From Chloroflexota bacterium (GTDB taxonomy: Bacteria; Chloroflexota; JAJPGV01), in contig JAJPGV010000041.1 in NCBI GenBank assembly GCA_021325635.1, positions 1 to 64,000 on the forward strand: 64,000 nucleotides of DNA, written 5' to 3'. The position numbers and the translations under genes are program-made. The first letter of the stretch is position 1. The number at the start of each line of letters is the position of its first letter. The notes below the pieces were generated by a model that saw only the letters and a program-made list of their open reading frames with translations, did no database searches and was not told the origin of the DNA. Shown in pieces: positions 1-8,122 of this stretch.

Positions 1-168
1 AACACGGCCCAGGAGAACGCGCTCGCATCGGAGTCGCGCATCCGGGACGTGAACGTGGCCCAGGAGACGGTCCAGTTCACCAGAGATCAGATCCTGATGC
101 AGGCGGGCACGGCCGTGCTGGCCCAGGCCAACCAATCTTCGAGCGCAGTGCTGGCTCTGCTGCGGTAG
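1..168 (+). CDS. fliC: Flagellin, C-terminal fragment (5' part outside window)
   Basis: This is the last 55 codons of a flagellin, open at the window start and ending in TAG. The peptide closely matches the C-terminus of the complete flagellin encoded next to it: both contain the block DVNVAQETV, then [18 protein letters not shown], and end in a Leu-Leu-Arg or Leu-Leu-Gln. This is the D0 helix that packs in the core of the filament. A second, complete copy follows about 300 bp downstream on the same strand, so the organism has at least two tandem flagellins. The gene ends in its own hairpin, so the two copies appear to be transcribed separately. Confidence 0.93.
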   Translation, partial: NTAQENALASESRIRDVNVAQETVQFTRDQILMQAGTAVLAQANQSSSAVLALLR

Positions 169-180
169 GAGGCCGGGAAA

Positions 181-209
181 AGCGGGCAGCGCAGCCAGCG
201 CTGCCCGCT
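181..209 (+). terminator. Hairpin terminator after first flagellin
   Basis: A perfect 12-bp inverted repeat (181-192 pairs with 198-209) with a 5-nt loop begins 12 bp after the flagellin stop codon. It is followed by a C/T-rich stretch and not by a run of T, so it is a GC-rich hairpin terminator or 3'-end stabiliser. Confidence 0.75.
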
Positions 210-245
210 CTCCCTCCCCGGATGTCAGCCGTTGCAGCCTGGGCC

Positions 246-273
246 TAAAGTTTGTGGCCCGGCTTGCCGATAC
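246..273 (+). promoter_or_regulatory. Sigma-28 (FliA/SigD) type flagellar promoter
   Basis: TAAAGTTT at 246-253 and GCCGATAC at 266-273 match the sigma-28 consensus (TAAAGTTT, 11-12 nt, GCCGATAA) almost perfectly, with a 12-nt spacer. Measured the Bacillus way it is TAAA-N16-GCCGATA. It precedes the complete flagellin and implies a 5' leader of roughly 190 nt. No sigma-28 gene is in the window. Confidence 0.85.
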
Positions 274-410
274 TCAGCGCAGGCAGAGCCATACGTGCTT
301 GCACTGGCGCGGCCAGAAGGCATTTCGTGGGACGGGAGGTCTGATATGGACTCGGCGGGGGCAGCGCCCCGCCCAAGAAGCTGAAGCGCTGCGAGCTGGC
401 TCAGCTCACC

Positions 411-465
411 CAGGATGAAAGGGATTTTCATCACACGAGCATGATTCGAAGAATCCCCTTCAGGA
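411..465 (+). promoter_or_regulatory. Structured flagellin leader with GGA motifs (CsrA-like sites)
   Basis: Just before the flagellin start the leader can form two small hairpins: 414-420 with 426-432 (loop GGGAT) and 443-447 with 451-455. GGA motifs lie at 412-414, in the first loop at 422-424, and in the ribosome binding site AGGA at 462-465, nine bases before the ATG. GGA in a loop plus GGA over the ribosome binding site is the arrangement by which CsrA represses flagellin (hag) translation in Bacillus. That this organism does the same is inference. Confidence 0.4.
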
Positions 466-474
466 TTTTGAACC

Positions 475-2019
475 ATGTCTGTTCGTGTGAACACCAACGT
501 CGACGCCTTCGACGCCCAGCGGAATTTGGGCCTCGACGCCGCCGATTTTTCACAAGCAGTTCGTCGTCTCTCGTCGGGCCTGCGGCTCAATAGCGCGGCC
601 GACGACGCAGCGGGTCTGGCCATCAGCCAGAAGCTGCAAACACAGATCACCGGGTTCCAGCAGGGCAGCCAGAACGCCCAAGACGCTATCTCGCTCATCC
701 AGACGGGCGAGAGCGCGCTGGCTACCGTTCACGACATTCTCCAGCGGATGCGGCAGTTGGCCGTGCAAGCCTCCAGCGATGCTGAGACTTCCAGCGACCG
801 CTCCAATATCCAGGCAGAGATCAACCAGCTGGTCTCCGAAATCGATCGGATCTCATCTCAGACCGACTTCAATACCAAGAAGCTGCTCGACGGCTCGGCC
901 GGCGGCGCGCAGGTGTTAGGTGGCGGACCTGACATTCGCGCCATCGTGGCCCAGGCCGGCGTCGCCGTTGCTACCACCTACTCCATCAGCGCCTCGACCT
1001 CCGCCACGCGTTCGGCCGTGGAGGCCGCTTCGGCCAATGGCTCGTTCTTCACGCAGACCAGCACGCTCACCATCCAGGGTGGCCTGGGAACGCAATCGTT
1101 CACGGCCCAGGCGGGCGAGTCGCTCGAGGCGTTCTTCCAGGTGGTCAACTCCTCCGGCATCGGCGTGACCATGCAGGTGGATGGCAACAGCAATGGCCGC
1201 GTCGAGATCGTCAACAACAACTTCGGCATCAATACGCTGTACGCCAAGGGCGTCGCAGGTGCCGGCGCAACTACCGTCCTCATCGCGGGCGGCCTCGGAG
1301 GATCCTTCCCCGCCGGAAGCATTCTGACCGGAGGGCCCACTCTGGTGACGACTGTGCAGGCGACCGGGGACTTCTCCAACACCGGCCTGTGCATGGGCTT
1401 CAACAGCAGCAGGGCGTTCGCCGGACACGTTGGCACCAATGGCCTGTTCGCCAGCGGAAACGCCGTGAATGCCTCGATCACGCTCAACGGGGGCGTGGTT
1501 ACCGCCACAGGCATCAACTCGGATCAGATCAGTGGCGCCGGCAGCTCGGCCGGATTGGTGATCACCCTGGCCAGTCCAGGCAACCTGTCTAGCAGCGACA
1601 AGTTCTTCGTGATCGAGAACAGCGGAGGAACCCTCCAATTCCAGGTCGGAGCAAACGCGCATCAGACGATCGGCCTGGTCATCGACGCCCTGAACTCGCA
1701 GACGTTGGGCGTATCGGGTCTGGACGTTCTGACGCAGTCCGACGCCGAGTCGGCGATCACGCAGCTCGATCGGGCGATCCAGCTGGTTTCGGTGAACCGG
1801 GCGAACATGGGCGCCTCGATCAACCGCTTGACCAACTCGGTCAACAACGACAATACGGCGCAGGAGAACGCTCTGTCCGCGCAGTCCTTGATCAAGGACG
1901 TAAACGTGGCCCAGGAGACGGTCGATTTCACGAAAGACCAGATACTGATGCAGGCCGGCACAGCCGTCCTTGCTCAGGCGAATCAGTCGGCCGGAAGCGT
2001 GCTGCGTCTGCTGCAGTGA
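475..2019 (+). CDS. fliC: Flagellin
   Basis: This is the structural subunit of the flagellar filament, exported by the flagellar type III apparatus. The 514-residue product has the conserved N-terminal D0/D1 helices (about residues 1-145, including RRLSSGLRLNSAADDAAGLA) and C-terminal D1/D0 helices (about 425-514). The middle (about 150-420) is a variable Ser/Thr/Gly/Ala-rich region, the surface-exposed D2/D3 part. A single Cys occurs in that region. The ATG at 475 is preceded by AGGA nine bases upstream. It stands alone between its own sigma-28 type promoter and a strong terminator, so it is a monocistronic late flagellar gene. At 514 residues it is longer than minimal Gram-positive flagellins (about 300). 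Confidence 0.97.
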   Translation: MSVRVNTNVDAFDAQRNLGLDAADFSQAVRRLSSGLRLNSAADDAAGLAISQKLQTQITGFQQGSQNAQDAISLIQTGESALATVHDILQRMRQLAVQASSDAETSSDRSNIQAEINQLVSEIDRISSQTDFNTKKLLDGSAGGAQVLGGGPDIRAIVAQAGVAVATTYSISASTSATRSAVEAASANGSFFTQTSTLTIQGGLGTQSFTAQAGESLEAFFQVVNSSGIGVTMQVDGNSNGRVEIVNNNFGINTLYAKGVAGAGATTVLIAGGLGGSFPAGSILTGGPTLVTTVQATGDFSNTGLCMGFNSSRAFAGHVGTNGLFASGNAVNASITLNGGVVTATGINSDQISGAGSSAGLVITLASPGNLSSSDKFFVIENSGGTLQFQVGANAHQTIGLVIDALNSQTLGVSGLDVLTQSDAESAITQLDRAIQLVSVNRANMGASINRLTNSVNNDNTAQENALSAQSLIKDVNVAQETVDFTKDQILMQAGTAVLAQANQSAGSVLRLLQ

Positions 2020-2038
2020 AGCGCTGATCGGTGAAACA

Positions 2039-2069
2039 GGCGATGGCCCGGGCATCCCGGGCCATCGCC
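2039..2069. terminator. Strong hairpin between convergent genes
   Basis: A perfect 14-bp inverted repeat (2039-2052 with 2056-2069, loop of 3 nt) begins 20 bp after the flagellin stop and 25 bp before the stop of the convergent glycosyltransferase. It can terminate transcription from both directions. It has no T tract. Confidence 0.8.
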
Positions 2070-2094
2070 GCCACGTTCGCTGTTTGCGGGGGGC

Positions 2095-4992
2095 TCAGCC
2101 GAGCGGCAGGAGCACGCGGTCACTGCTTCCTATCGGCACGCGACGCCCTGATTGCGGCTCGTACATGCCGACCTCGAGCTGAACCCCGGCGGGCAGCGTT
2201 GCCGGCAGGCCAATCTCATAGCGATCGGCAACGACCTGCCCAGGAACCCAGGAAGTCGTGGGTGCGCTGCCGCCCAGCGGCAGGTCGTCACGTTGGGCGA
2301 CGACGTGGCTGGCGGGGTCCAAGACGTGGACGAAGACTTTGTAGCTCGTGTTCGTGACCGAGGTGCTTTGCCAGACGAGCGTCACCAGCAGCGACCGGCC
2401 AGGCTCGAGTGGGCTGGAACCATAGCCAACCAGCGTGGCAAAGTCGCCAACCGGCAGCTGCAGCTCGGTTTGCACGGGCGGCAGCTGGAAGTCTCGGGGA
2501 GGCTCTGTGACGTCGATTTGTCCCAGCTGCACCTGCCCGACTGCTACCGTGGCTCTGCCCTTGGGAGCAGTCGGGGCAACCGTGATGTCGTGTCGATCTT
2601 CGACGATGCCTACCGGCCAGCGTGCGACGGGAAGCACGTCGTGCAGCCCGGTATCAGCGCTCGAAAGGATGCTGCCGTCGGCGCCAGTGATCCGCACGTC
2701 GGGAGCTGTCACCAGCGGGGATGTCACCTTCCAGAACAGGCTGACCGGCAGGGCCTGGCCGGATTTCACCGCCGAGTTGGGGAGGCTGTAGCCGATCAAC
2801 GCGAGGCCTGGTTCCAGCGTTTGCTCCATGGGGTGAGGTGGCTGCCATCCCGGAGCCGGGGCCTGCCCCGGCCGTACCTCCACCGAGCCCAGCGCGAGCT
2901 GCGTCCCGACGTCTTTGCCGGTGGCGTCACGGACCGCCAGCTGCTGCCCGGTCCTGGCGTTGTACAGCCCGAATTGGAGGCTCATCGAAATGGGTGGGGC
3001 CTGGGCTGGAATCACGAGCTTCTGGTCGTTGACGGCGACGTCGCCCGGTTCCCAGTCCTCCGCGTAGAAGCCCAAGCCATCGGCCTGCGACCACAGATGG
3101 CCCTGACTGTCGACCAGATGGAGAAAAGCGCGGATGTCGGGCGACCCCGGCGTCACGGCGCGCCACAGTTCCTGCACGTCGAGCGTTTCGCCGGCGGTCA
3201 CCGACGATGCCGCCGTATATCCCGTAAGCTGGGCCAGTCCGCCGATGTTCGCCGCCACAGCGGTGGCGGGCGCGGGGGCGGGGAGGCTGTCGCTGCGATA
3301 GATGCTGTAGGCGACCTTGCCGGTGGGGTCGCGGCCTTCGTGAACGAGCTGATCGGGACGAAACAGCGTTGACAGATCGGCGAAGCCTGGCCGGTAGCCC
3401 GCGGTGAAGACGTACAGCATCGAGCGGCCGGCGGGTGGAATCGCCAGGCTTTCACGGCCGTTGAACCAACGAATCGACCCGAACTCCTTCGGCGCCAGGT
3501 AGAGCAGGGTTGGGTGACCGGGATACTCGGATGAGAACAGAGCCGGCTCGGGTTGCGGGAGCTGGGCCAGGTACGCGGCGACGTCGGCCGCGTCGGCCTG
3601 CATGCCATAGTAGGCGGCCGGGTCGTGAGCCCATAGCACGAAGTAGCGGTAGTAGGCGGCGCCGCCTTCACCCAGCAGCACCAGCGTCAGCAGTCCCAGA
3701 CCTGCTCGCGGCGCCCATGTTCGTCGCGGCAGGCCTGAGAGCCAGTCCAGAGTCAGCGCCGGAAAGGCGAAGACCGCCGGGATGATGCCCAGGGTCCTCA
3801 GGAAATGCGGTGCCTCGCTCGATAGGAACCCTGGTACGAGCATGACGGCCATCCACAGCAGTAGGAACGCCTCGGGGCTGGCTGTTGGTCTGGCGGCCTG
3901 CTTCTCGCCGAGGTAGGCGATCACACGCGCCACGGCCAGCAGCACCCCGGCGTAGAACAGGGCGGCCACGGGCCAGTCGAACACGGGCTGCCCGCCCAGG
4001 TTGTACTTCCAGGCTGGGTCGCCTTGAATCGAGAACATGCCCAGCGTCCGGGCAACAGCCGTGACTACTCCACCAGCCTGATCGGACCCGGTGAAGGGCT
4101 GCGGGTTCAGCACGTTCACCTGCAGTGAGCGGCCGAAGAAGGCATCCACGTTGGTGATGGCATAGATGCCCAGCGGCAGGAACACCAGCAGGCCCGTGCC
4201 CGCTAGCGCCAGCATGCGGGACCACTGCCGGCGCGCGAACTGCTGAGTCGTGGCTGCCTGCCAAACCACCACGACCAGGAACAGCAGGGGCAGCACGCGC
4301 GCCGCCGTGTACGTATACATCGCCAGGCCCAGAAAAACGCCGCTCAGCAGCGCGTCTCGCCACCGGCGGTAGACCAACGCGCGCCAGAAAAACAGCAGAC
4401 ACAACGTCTGGACCAGTGGCTGCGAGATGGCGCGCAAGCCCAGGCGGCTTTCGAACATGTGCCAGAACGACACGGCCATGAAGGCGGTAGCCAGCAGCGC
4501 GCCCACGTTCCATTCTGAGGCGCCACTTGCCTCGGACCGCTCAGCTCGAGCCGCGTTTCGCCGCCGAAACAGCTCCTTAAATAGGAACCATACGGCAAGA
4601 ACGGTGCCGGTACCGACCAGCGCCTGCATGATGCGCGCACCGAGGCGTGTGGCGCCGAGCGCCAGAATGCCGAACGATTCCAGGTAGATCATGAGCGGTT
4701 CGCGCGAGCCCGAGCTGGGAAAGAAGATCGGATGAATGCCCTTACTCCAGATCTCCAGCGCAGAAATGGCGTCCAGGCCTTCGTCGTAGTGGAACCCCAG
4801 CGGCAGCTCGTCCAGGCGGAAGAGCCGCAGGAATGCGGCGACCGCCAGGATCGTGAGCAGTGGCCCCAGTTTCGCCAGTGTCCGGAGGGGCGAGCGAACC
4901 AGTGGTGAAGGGGGGGGCCCTGTTTCCCGCTGCTGGACGGGCTGCATTACCGCGATGGATCGGCCATCGTCATGCGCGCCGAAGCTGGCCAC
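2095..4992 (-). CDS. Membrane glycosyltransferase, GT-C (PMT/GT39-like) family
   Basis: This is a 965-residue polytopic membrane protein. The N-terminal half (about residues 45-460) has a series of hydrophobic segments. The first is followed by RLFRLDELPLGFHYDEG, which carries the acidic pair typical of the first extracytoplasmic loop of dolichyl/undecaprenyl-phosphate-mannose mannosyltransferase-like GT-C enzymes. Residues from about 560 onward are soluble, probably beta-rich and extracytoplasmic, with no recognised catalytic motif. The expected role is transfer of a sugar from a polyprenyl-phosphate donor to a protein or lipid outside the membrane; donor and acceptor are unknown. A GTG at 4992 is used for the full ORF; ATG at 4947 is an alternative that keeps all the conserved part. 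It converges with the flagellin gene; glycosylation of flagellin is possible but unproven. Confidence 0.75.
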   Translation of the reverse strand: MASFGAHDDGRSIAVMQPVQQRETGPPPSPLVRSPLRTLAKLGPLLTILAVAAFLRLFRLDELPLGFHYDEGLDAISALEIWSKGIHPIFFPSSGSREPLMIYLESFGILALGATRLGARIMQALVGTGTVLAVWFLFKELFRRRNAARAERSEASGASEWNVGALLATAFMAVSFWHMFESRLGLRAISQPLVQTLCLLFFWRALVYRRWRDALLSGVFLGLAMYTYTAARVLPLLFLVVVVWQAATTQQFARRQWSRMLALAGTGLLVFLPLGIYAITNVDAFFGRSLQVNVLNPQPFTGSDQAGGVVTAVARTLGMFSIQGDPAWKYNLGGQPVFDWPVAALFYAGVLLAVARVIAYLGEKQAARPTASPEAFLLLWMAVMLVPGFLSSEAPHFLRTLGIIPAVFAFPALTLDWLSGLPRRTWAPRAGLGLLTLVLLGEGGAAYYRYFVLWAHDPAAYYGMQADAADVAAYLAQLPQPEPALFSSEYPGHPTLLYLAPKEFGSIRWFNGRESLAIPPAGRSMLYVFTAGYRPGFADLSTLFRPDQLVHEGRDPTGKVAYSIYRSDSLPAPAPATAVAANIGGLAQLTGYTAASSVTAGETLDVQELWRAVTPGSPDIRAFLHLVDSQGHLWSQADGLGFYAEDWEPGDVAVNDQKLVIPAQAPPISMSLQFGLYNARTGQQLAVRDATGKDVGTQLALGSVEVRPGQAPAPGWQPPHPMEQTLEPGLALIGYSLPNSAVKSGQALPVSLFWKVTSPLVTAPDVRITGADGSILSSADTGLHDVLPVARWPVGIVEDRHDITVAPTAPKGRATVAVGQVQLGQIDVTEPPRDFQLPPVQTELQLPVGDFATLVGYGSSPLEPGRSLLVTLVWQSTSVTNTSYKVFVHVLDPASHVVAQRDDLPLGGSAPTTSWVPGQVVADRYEIGLPATLPAGVQLEVGMYEPQSGRRVPIGSSDRVLLPLG

Positions 4993-5087
4993 GCCGGCTC
5001 AACCGAACCGCCTGGCGGGGGTCCTTGCGCCCCGCCGGTTCGCCGCCTGCATTGTCGTCGAGCCGGCATGGCGCTTGCGCGCTCCGG

Positions 5088-6119
5088 TCACCCTGCGCGG
5101 CGAAAGCGCTGGGCGAGCTCTCGGGCAAAGTCGCGGGCGCGAGCCGAGGAGTCCGCGTAGATCTGCTTCAGCTGGGTCTCAGGCATGCGCTGGCCGGTCT
5201 GGTAGTACCACAGCGCCGCGCGCCCCGCGGCCACTGTTCCGGCGTAGGCGACCGCGGCCTTGGGCACAACGCCCAGCCCTGCCGGTAGGAACCCCACCAG
5301 CTCCCGCGCCAGGGTCCGCCATCCAAAGGCCGCGCCGACGATTGGCGCAAGCTCGATCAGCCGGCCGCGGTCTATCTGCATGCCAAACATCGTGGCCAAG
5401 CGCAGCACGAGCATGGTCTGGTTCTTAGTCAGGATGAGCGTGTCGGCCACCGCGCTGGCCGGACCGAGCAACAAGCTTGCCTGAGGAATGGCAGAGACGA
5501 CTGCGACCTCGGCATTGACCCGTGCCACCCGCTGAATTTCCCGCTCACCAACTTCGTCCCGAAAGATGGGGAACGCCCGGGCCAGCGCCAGTCCCAGTTC
5601 CGGCATCAGGTCGACCAGGGCCGGCACCACCTGCCGCCGTACGCTGTCGCTCGATTCCGCTGAGGTAAAGATCGGAGCCCTCGAGGTGTAGGGAAGGTTG
5701 AGATCGCGATTCGATTCGTCGGATAGCAGGTCGGCTTTGTTGACCACATGCAGAAAGGCGGGGCCGCGCCGGCTGAGGATGTCGAACGTGTCGTCGCTGT
5801 ATGGCAAGCCTGCGTCCTGGACCCAGACCACCGCGTCGCACTGGTAAGCCGTTTCCAGTCCTGCGGGCGTGAGCGGCGCGTGCAGCTCGACGAGTCGCCG
5901 GCCGGCCAACGCACTGGACAGGCCACTTGCGCTGAAACCGGAAAGCCGCGTGATGAGCGTGCTCTTTCCGGCGCCGGGAGCGCCAATGATGGCGACTTGA
6001 AAATGCCGTTCGGCCTCTTCGAGGATGTCGTCCGTTCGCACCTGGCGCAGCACGTCGACGAAGTCGCCCACCGCGTCAGCGCCGCGGCTCAGGAAGCCCA
6101 TGGGTTTGAGGATATCCAT
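5088..6119 (-). CDS. Era/TrmE-like GTPase with DUF697-type hydrophobic C-terminus
   Basis: This is a 343-residue GTPase. The P-loop GAPGAGKST and the base-specificity motif NKAD are clear; a DxAG sequence after the second strand fits G3. The C-terminal half (about 190-320) contains hydrophobic helices resembling DUF697 proteins, which associate with membranes. The frame is open to 6197, but the ATG at 6119 (MDILKPMGFLSRG) is preferred because the longer start would run through the promoter of the divergent MFS gene. The role is unknown; related proteins are implicated in membrane or ribosome-linked GTP switching. It is followed after about 95 bp by the glycosyltransferase on the same strand. 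Confidence 0.72.
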   Translation of the reverse strand: MDILKPMGFLSRGADAVGDFVDVLRQVRTDDILEEAERHFQVAIIGAPGAGKSTLITRLSGFSASGLSSALAGRRLVELHAPLTPAGLETAYQCDAVVWVQDAGLPYSDDTFDILSRRGPAFLHVVNKADLLSDESNRDLNLPYTSRAPIFTSAESSDSVRRQVVPALVDLMPELGLALARAFPIFRDEVGEREIQRVARVNAEVAVVSAIPQASLLLGPASAVADTLILTKNQTMLVLRLATMFGMQIDRGRLIELAPIVGAAFGWRTLARELVGFLPAGLGVVPKAAVAYAGTVAAGRAALWYYQTGQRMPETQLKQIYADSSARARDFARELAQRFRRAG

Positions 6120-6157
6120 TCGAGTTCGTGACCCCCGAAGCCGCGGTGCTGCTCCGA

Positions 6158-6163
6158 TATCCT
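6158..6163 (+). promoter_or_regulatory. -10 element of the MFS gene
   Basis: TATCCT lies 18 bases before the GTG at 6182, in the narrow gap between two divergent genes. The same hexamer precedes tmk. No convincing -35 was seen. Confidence 0.4.
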
Positions 6164-6181
6164 CACTGCGGTGCTCTTCCT

Positions 6182-7411
6182 GTGATCGACCGCCCACCGG
6201 CCCTGTCTTGGCAGCGCAATCTGTACGTGCTGACGGCCGTGTCGTTCATGATGTTCACCGCCTTCGGCTTCGTCTTCCCGTTCGTCCCGCTGTTCATCAG
6301 CCAGCTTGGCGTGGGCGATCTGAATCGTGTTGAGCTGTGGTCCGGCATTACCAGCTTCGGGCAGGCGCTGATGCTGTCACTGTTCTCGCCCATCTGGGGA
6401 GCGCTGTCCGACCGTCATGGCCGCCGGGTGATGCTGCTGCGCGTGACCTTCTCCGGCGCCATCATCGTCGGTCTCATGGGGCTGTCCCAAAACATCTGGC
6501 AATTCCTTGCGCTCAGGGTCGTGCAGGGCATGCTCACCGGCGTCATCGCTGCCGCCACAGCCATGGCCAGCTCGTTCGTGCCGCGCGAGCGTCTCGGCTA
6601 CGCACTCGGCCTGGTGCAGATGTCGCTGCTGGCGGGGACCGCGGTTGGCCCGCTCGTGGGCGGTATCGTGGCCGATCACTTGGGCTACCGTTGGAGCTTT
6701 GCGGTGACGGCGCTGATCATGGCGGCGGCCGGTGTGCTCACGCTGCTGGTCTTGCGTGAGGAGTTCACGCCGCCGCCCTCCGACCAGGCGAGCGGAGGCC
6801 TCGGCGGGCTGCTCAAAGACATCCGCACCCGCGGCCGCGACCGGCAGCTGCTGACCATGATGGCCGTGCTCTTCTCCGTGCACTACGGAGTGAATGTCGT
6901 CATCCCTATGCTCCCGCTGTTCGTCCAGACGCTCGGCGGTGAAGGCTCGACGGCGACGATCACCGGCTTGATCTTCACCGTGGCCGGTGTGGTCGGTGCC
7001 CTGAGCTCCCTCGGCCTGGGGCGCGTCGGGGACCGGTTCGGTTACCGCCGCCTGCTGATCGTGACGGCTCTGGGGGCCGGCCTGTTCTACATTCCGCAGG
7101 CATTCGTTACCAGCGCCCTTCAGCTCATCTTCCTGCGTGGGCTGCTGGGCGTGTTCGACGGCGGTCTGCTTCCGTCGGCTAATGCGCTGATCGCGCGCCA
7201 GACCGAGGGGCGCGGCCAGGCCGGCACGCACGGCACTACCTACGGGCTGGTCTACCTGGCGACCGGCATGGGCTTCGCCCTGGGGCCACTCTCCGGCGGG
7301 GTCATCGCCGCCACGGTCGGGCTGCGCAGCGTATTCCTGATTACGGCGTTCATCTTGCTGGCGGTGGGGATCTACCTGCCGTTTGGCGTCAGGGACGCGC
7401 GACCTGCGTGA
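6182..7411 (+). CDS. Major facilitator superfamily transporter
   Basis: This is a 12-TM-type secondary transporter of about 409 residues. The MFS motif A is present in the loop after the second helix (GALSDRHGRRVMLLR) and a second, weaker copy occurs in the C-terminal half (GRVGDRFGYRRLL). The overall pattern resembles drug/proton antiporters of the DHA1 type (MdtG-like), but the substrate cannot be read from sequence. The frame is open to 6128, but the GTG at 6182 is chosen because a -10-like TATCCT at 6158 would place the transcript start after 6128. Divergent from the GTPase. Confidence 0.85.
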   Translation: MIDRPPALSWQRNLYVLTAVSFMMFTAFGFVFPFVPLFISQLGVGDLNRVELWSGITSFGQALMLSLFSPIWGALSDRHGRRVMLLRVTFSGAIIVGLMGLSQNIWQFLALRVVQGMLTGVIAAATAMASSFVPRERLGYALGLVQMSLLAGTAVGPLVGGIVADHLGYRWSFAVTALIMAAAGVLTLLVLREEFTPPPSDQASGGLGGLLKDIRTRGRDRQLLTMMAVLFSVHYGVNVVIPMLPLFVQTLGGEGSTATITGLIFTVAGVVGALSSLGLGRVGDRFGYRRLLIVTALGAGLFYIPQAFVTSALQLIFLRGLLGVFDGGLLPSANALIARQTEGRGQAGTHGTTYGLVYLATGMGFALGPLSGGVIAATVGLRSVFLITAFILLAVGIYLPFGVRDARPA

Positions 7412-7495
7412 TGGCTCAGCCGGCCTTGCAAGAGCTCGTTGACCTTCGCGTTCGTGCAACCAATCCCGCTCGGGCGGTGTCTTAGAGATAAGGAC

Positions 7496-8122
7496 ATGGC
7501 CAAACCGGATGCGGCGCTCACGGACAGAGGGCTTGCCCGCCGCTTGGCGGCGGACCTGGATGCTGCCTTCCCCTTGGTTGTGGTGTCGTACCAGGACCGC
7601 CTCTACCGCTTCGTCCTGCGCTTCACCGGTTGTGCGGCCGAGGCCGAGGACGTGGCCCAAGATGCCTTCGTGCGAGCGTATCGCTGGCTGCGTACGAACA
7701 GGATTGAGCCCGATACCTTCCACCTCCGTCCCTGGCTGTATCGAGTGGCGTTGAACGTCTGCCGCAATAGGGCTCGTCGCGGCGGCCGGACTGTGGAGCT
7801 GCTCGATGAGCCGGCCGGCCTTGGAATGACAGAGGAGCCGGAGCGCGGACCGGAGGGGCTGGCAGAGGCCAACGAGACGCGAGCCGAGCTGGCGGCGCTG
7901 CTCGCGGCTATGCCAGCCAACTATCGGGCCGCCGTGGTCCTGCGCCACGTCGAAGAGCTGAGCTACGCGGACGTCGCCGCGGCGACCGGCTGCCCGTTGG
8001 GCACGGCCAAGAGCAACGTGCATCGCGGCCTCGCCTGGCTGCGATCGCATATGCACCCGCTCGGTGGCGTGCCGGATGGCCACGGTCTATCTCTCCCAGG
8101 CAACGAGGAGGTGTCTTGGTGA
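7496..8122 (+). CDS. ECF-type RNA polymerase sigma factor
   Basis: This is a 208-residue extracytoplasmic-function sigma factor. Region 2 is seen around residues 25-60 (YQDRLYRFVLRFTG, then EDVAQDAFVRAYRWL) and region 4 near 140-185 (YRAAVVLRHVEELSYADVA, then GTAKSNVHRGLAWLR). It would direct core polymerase to a small regulon. The ATG at 7496 is chosen because AAGG lies just upstream; the frame is open to 7439. Its stop codon overlaps the ATG of the methyltransferase gene (TGATG), and the region usually occupied by an anti-sigma factor gene is instead occupied by that DNA-repair protein. This suggests a sigma factor tied to alkylation damage, which is inference. Confidence 0.92.
   Translation: MAKPDAALTDRGLARRLAADLDAAFPLVVVSYQDRLYRFVLRFTGCAAEAEDVAQDAFVRAYRWLRTNRIEPDTFHLRPWLYRVALNVCRNRARRGGRTVELLDEPAGLGMTEEPERGPEGLAEANETRAELAALLAAMPANYRAAVVLRHVEELSYADVAAATGCPLGTAKSNVHRGLAWLRSHMHPLGGVPDGHGLSLPGNEEVSW

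Noticed and set aside
6377-8083. Minus-strand ORF of 568 residues
   Set aside because: It is the antisense shadow of the MFS and sigma factor genes: composition rich in Arg, Gln, His and Gly, no motif, no start signal, and both sense genes are clear.
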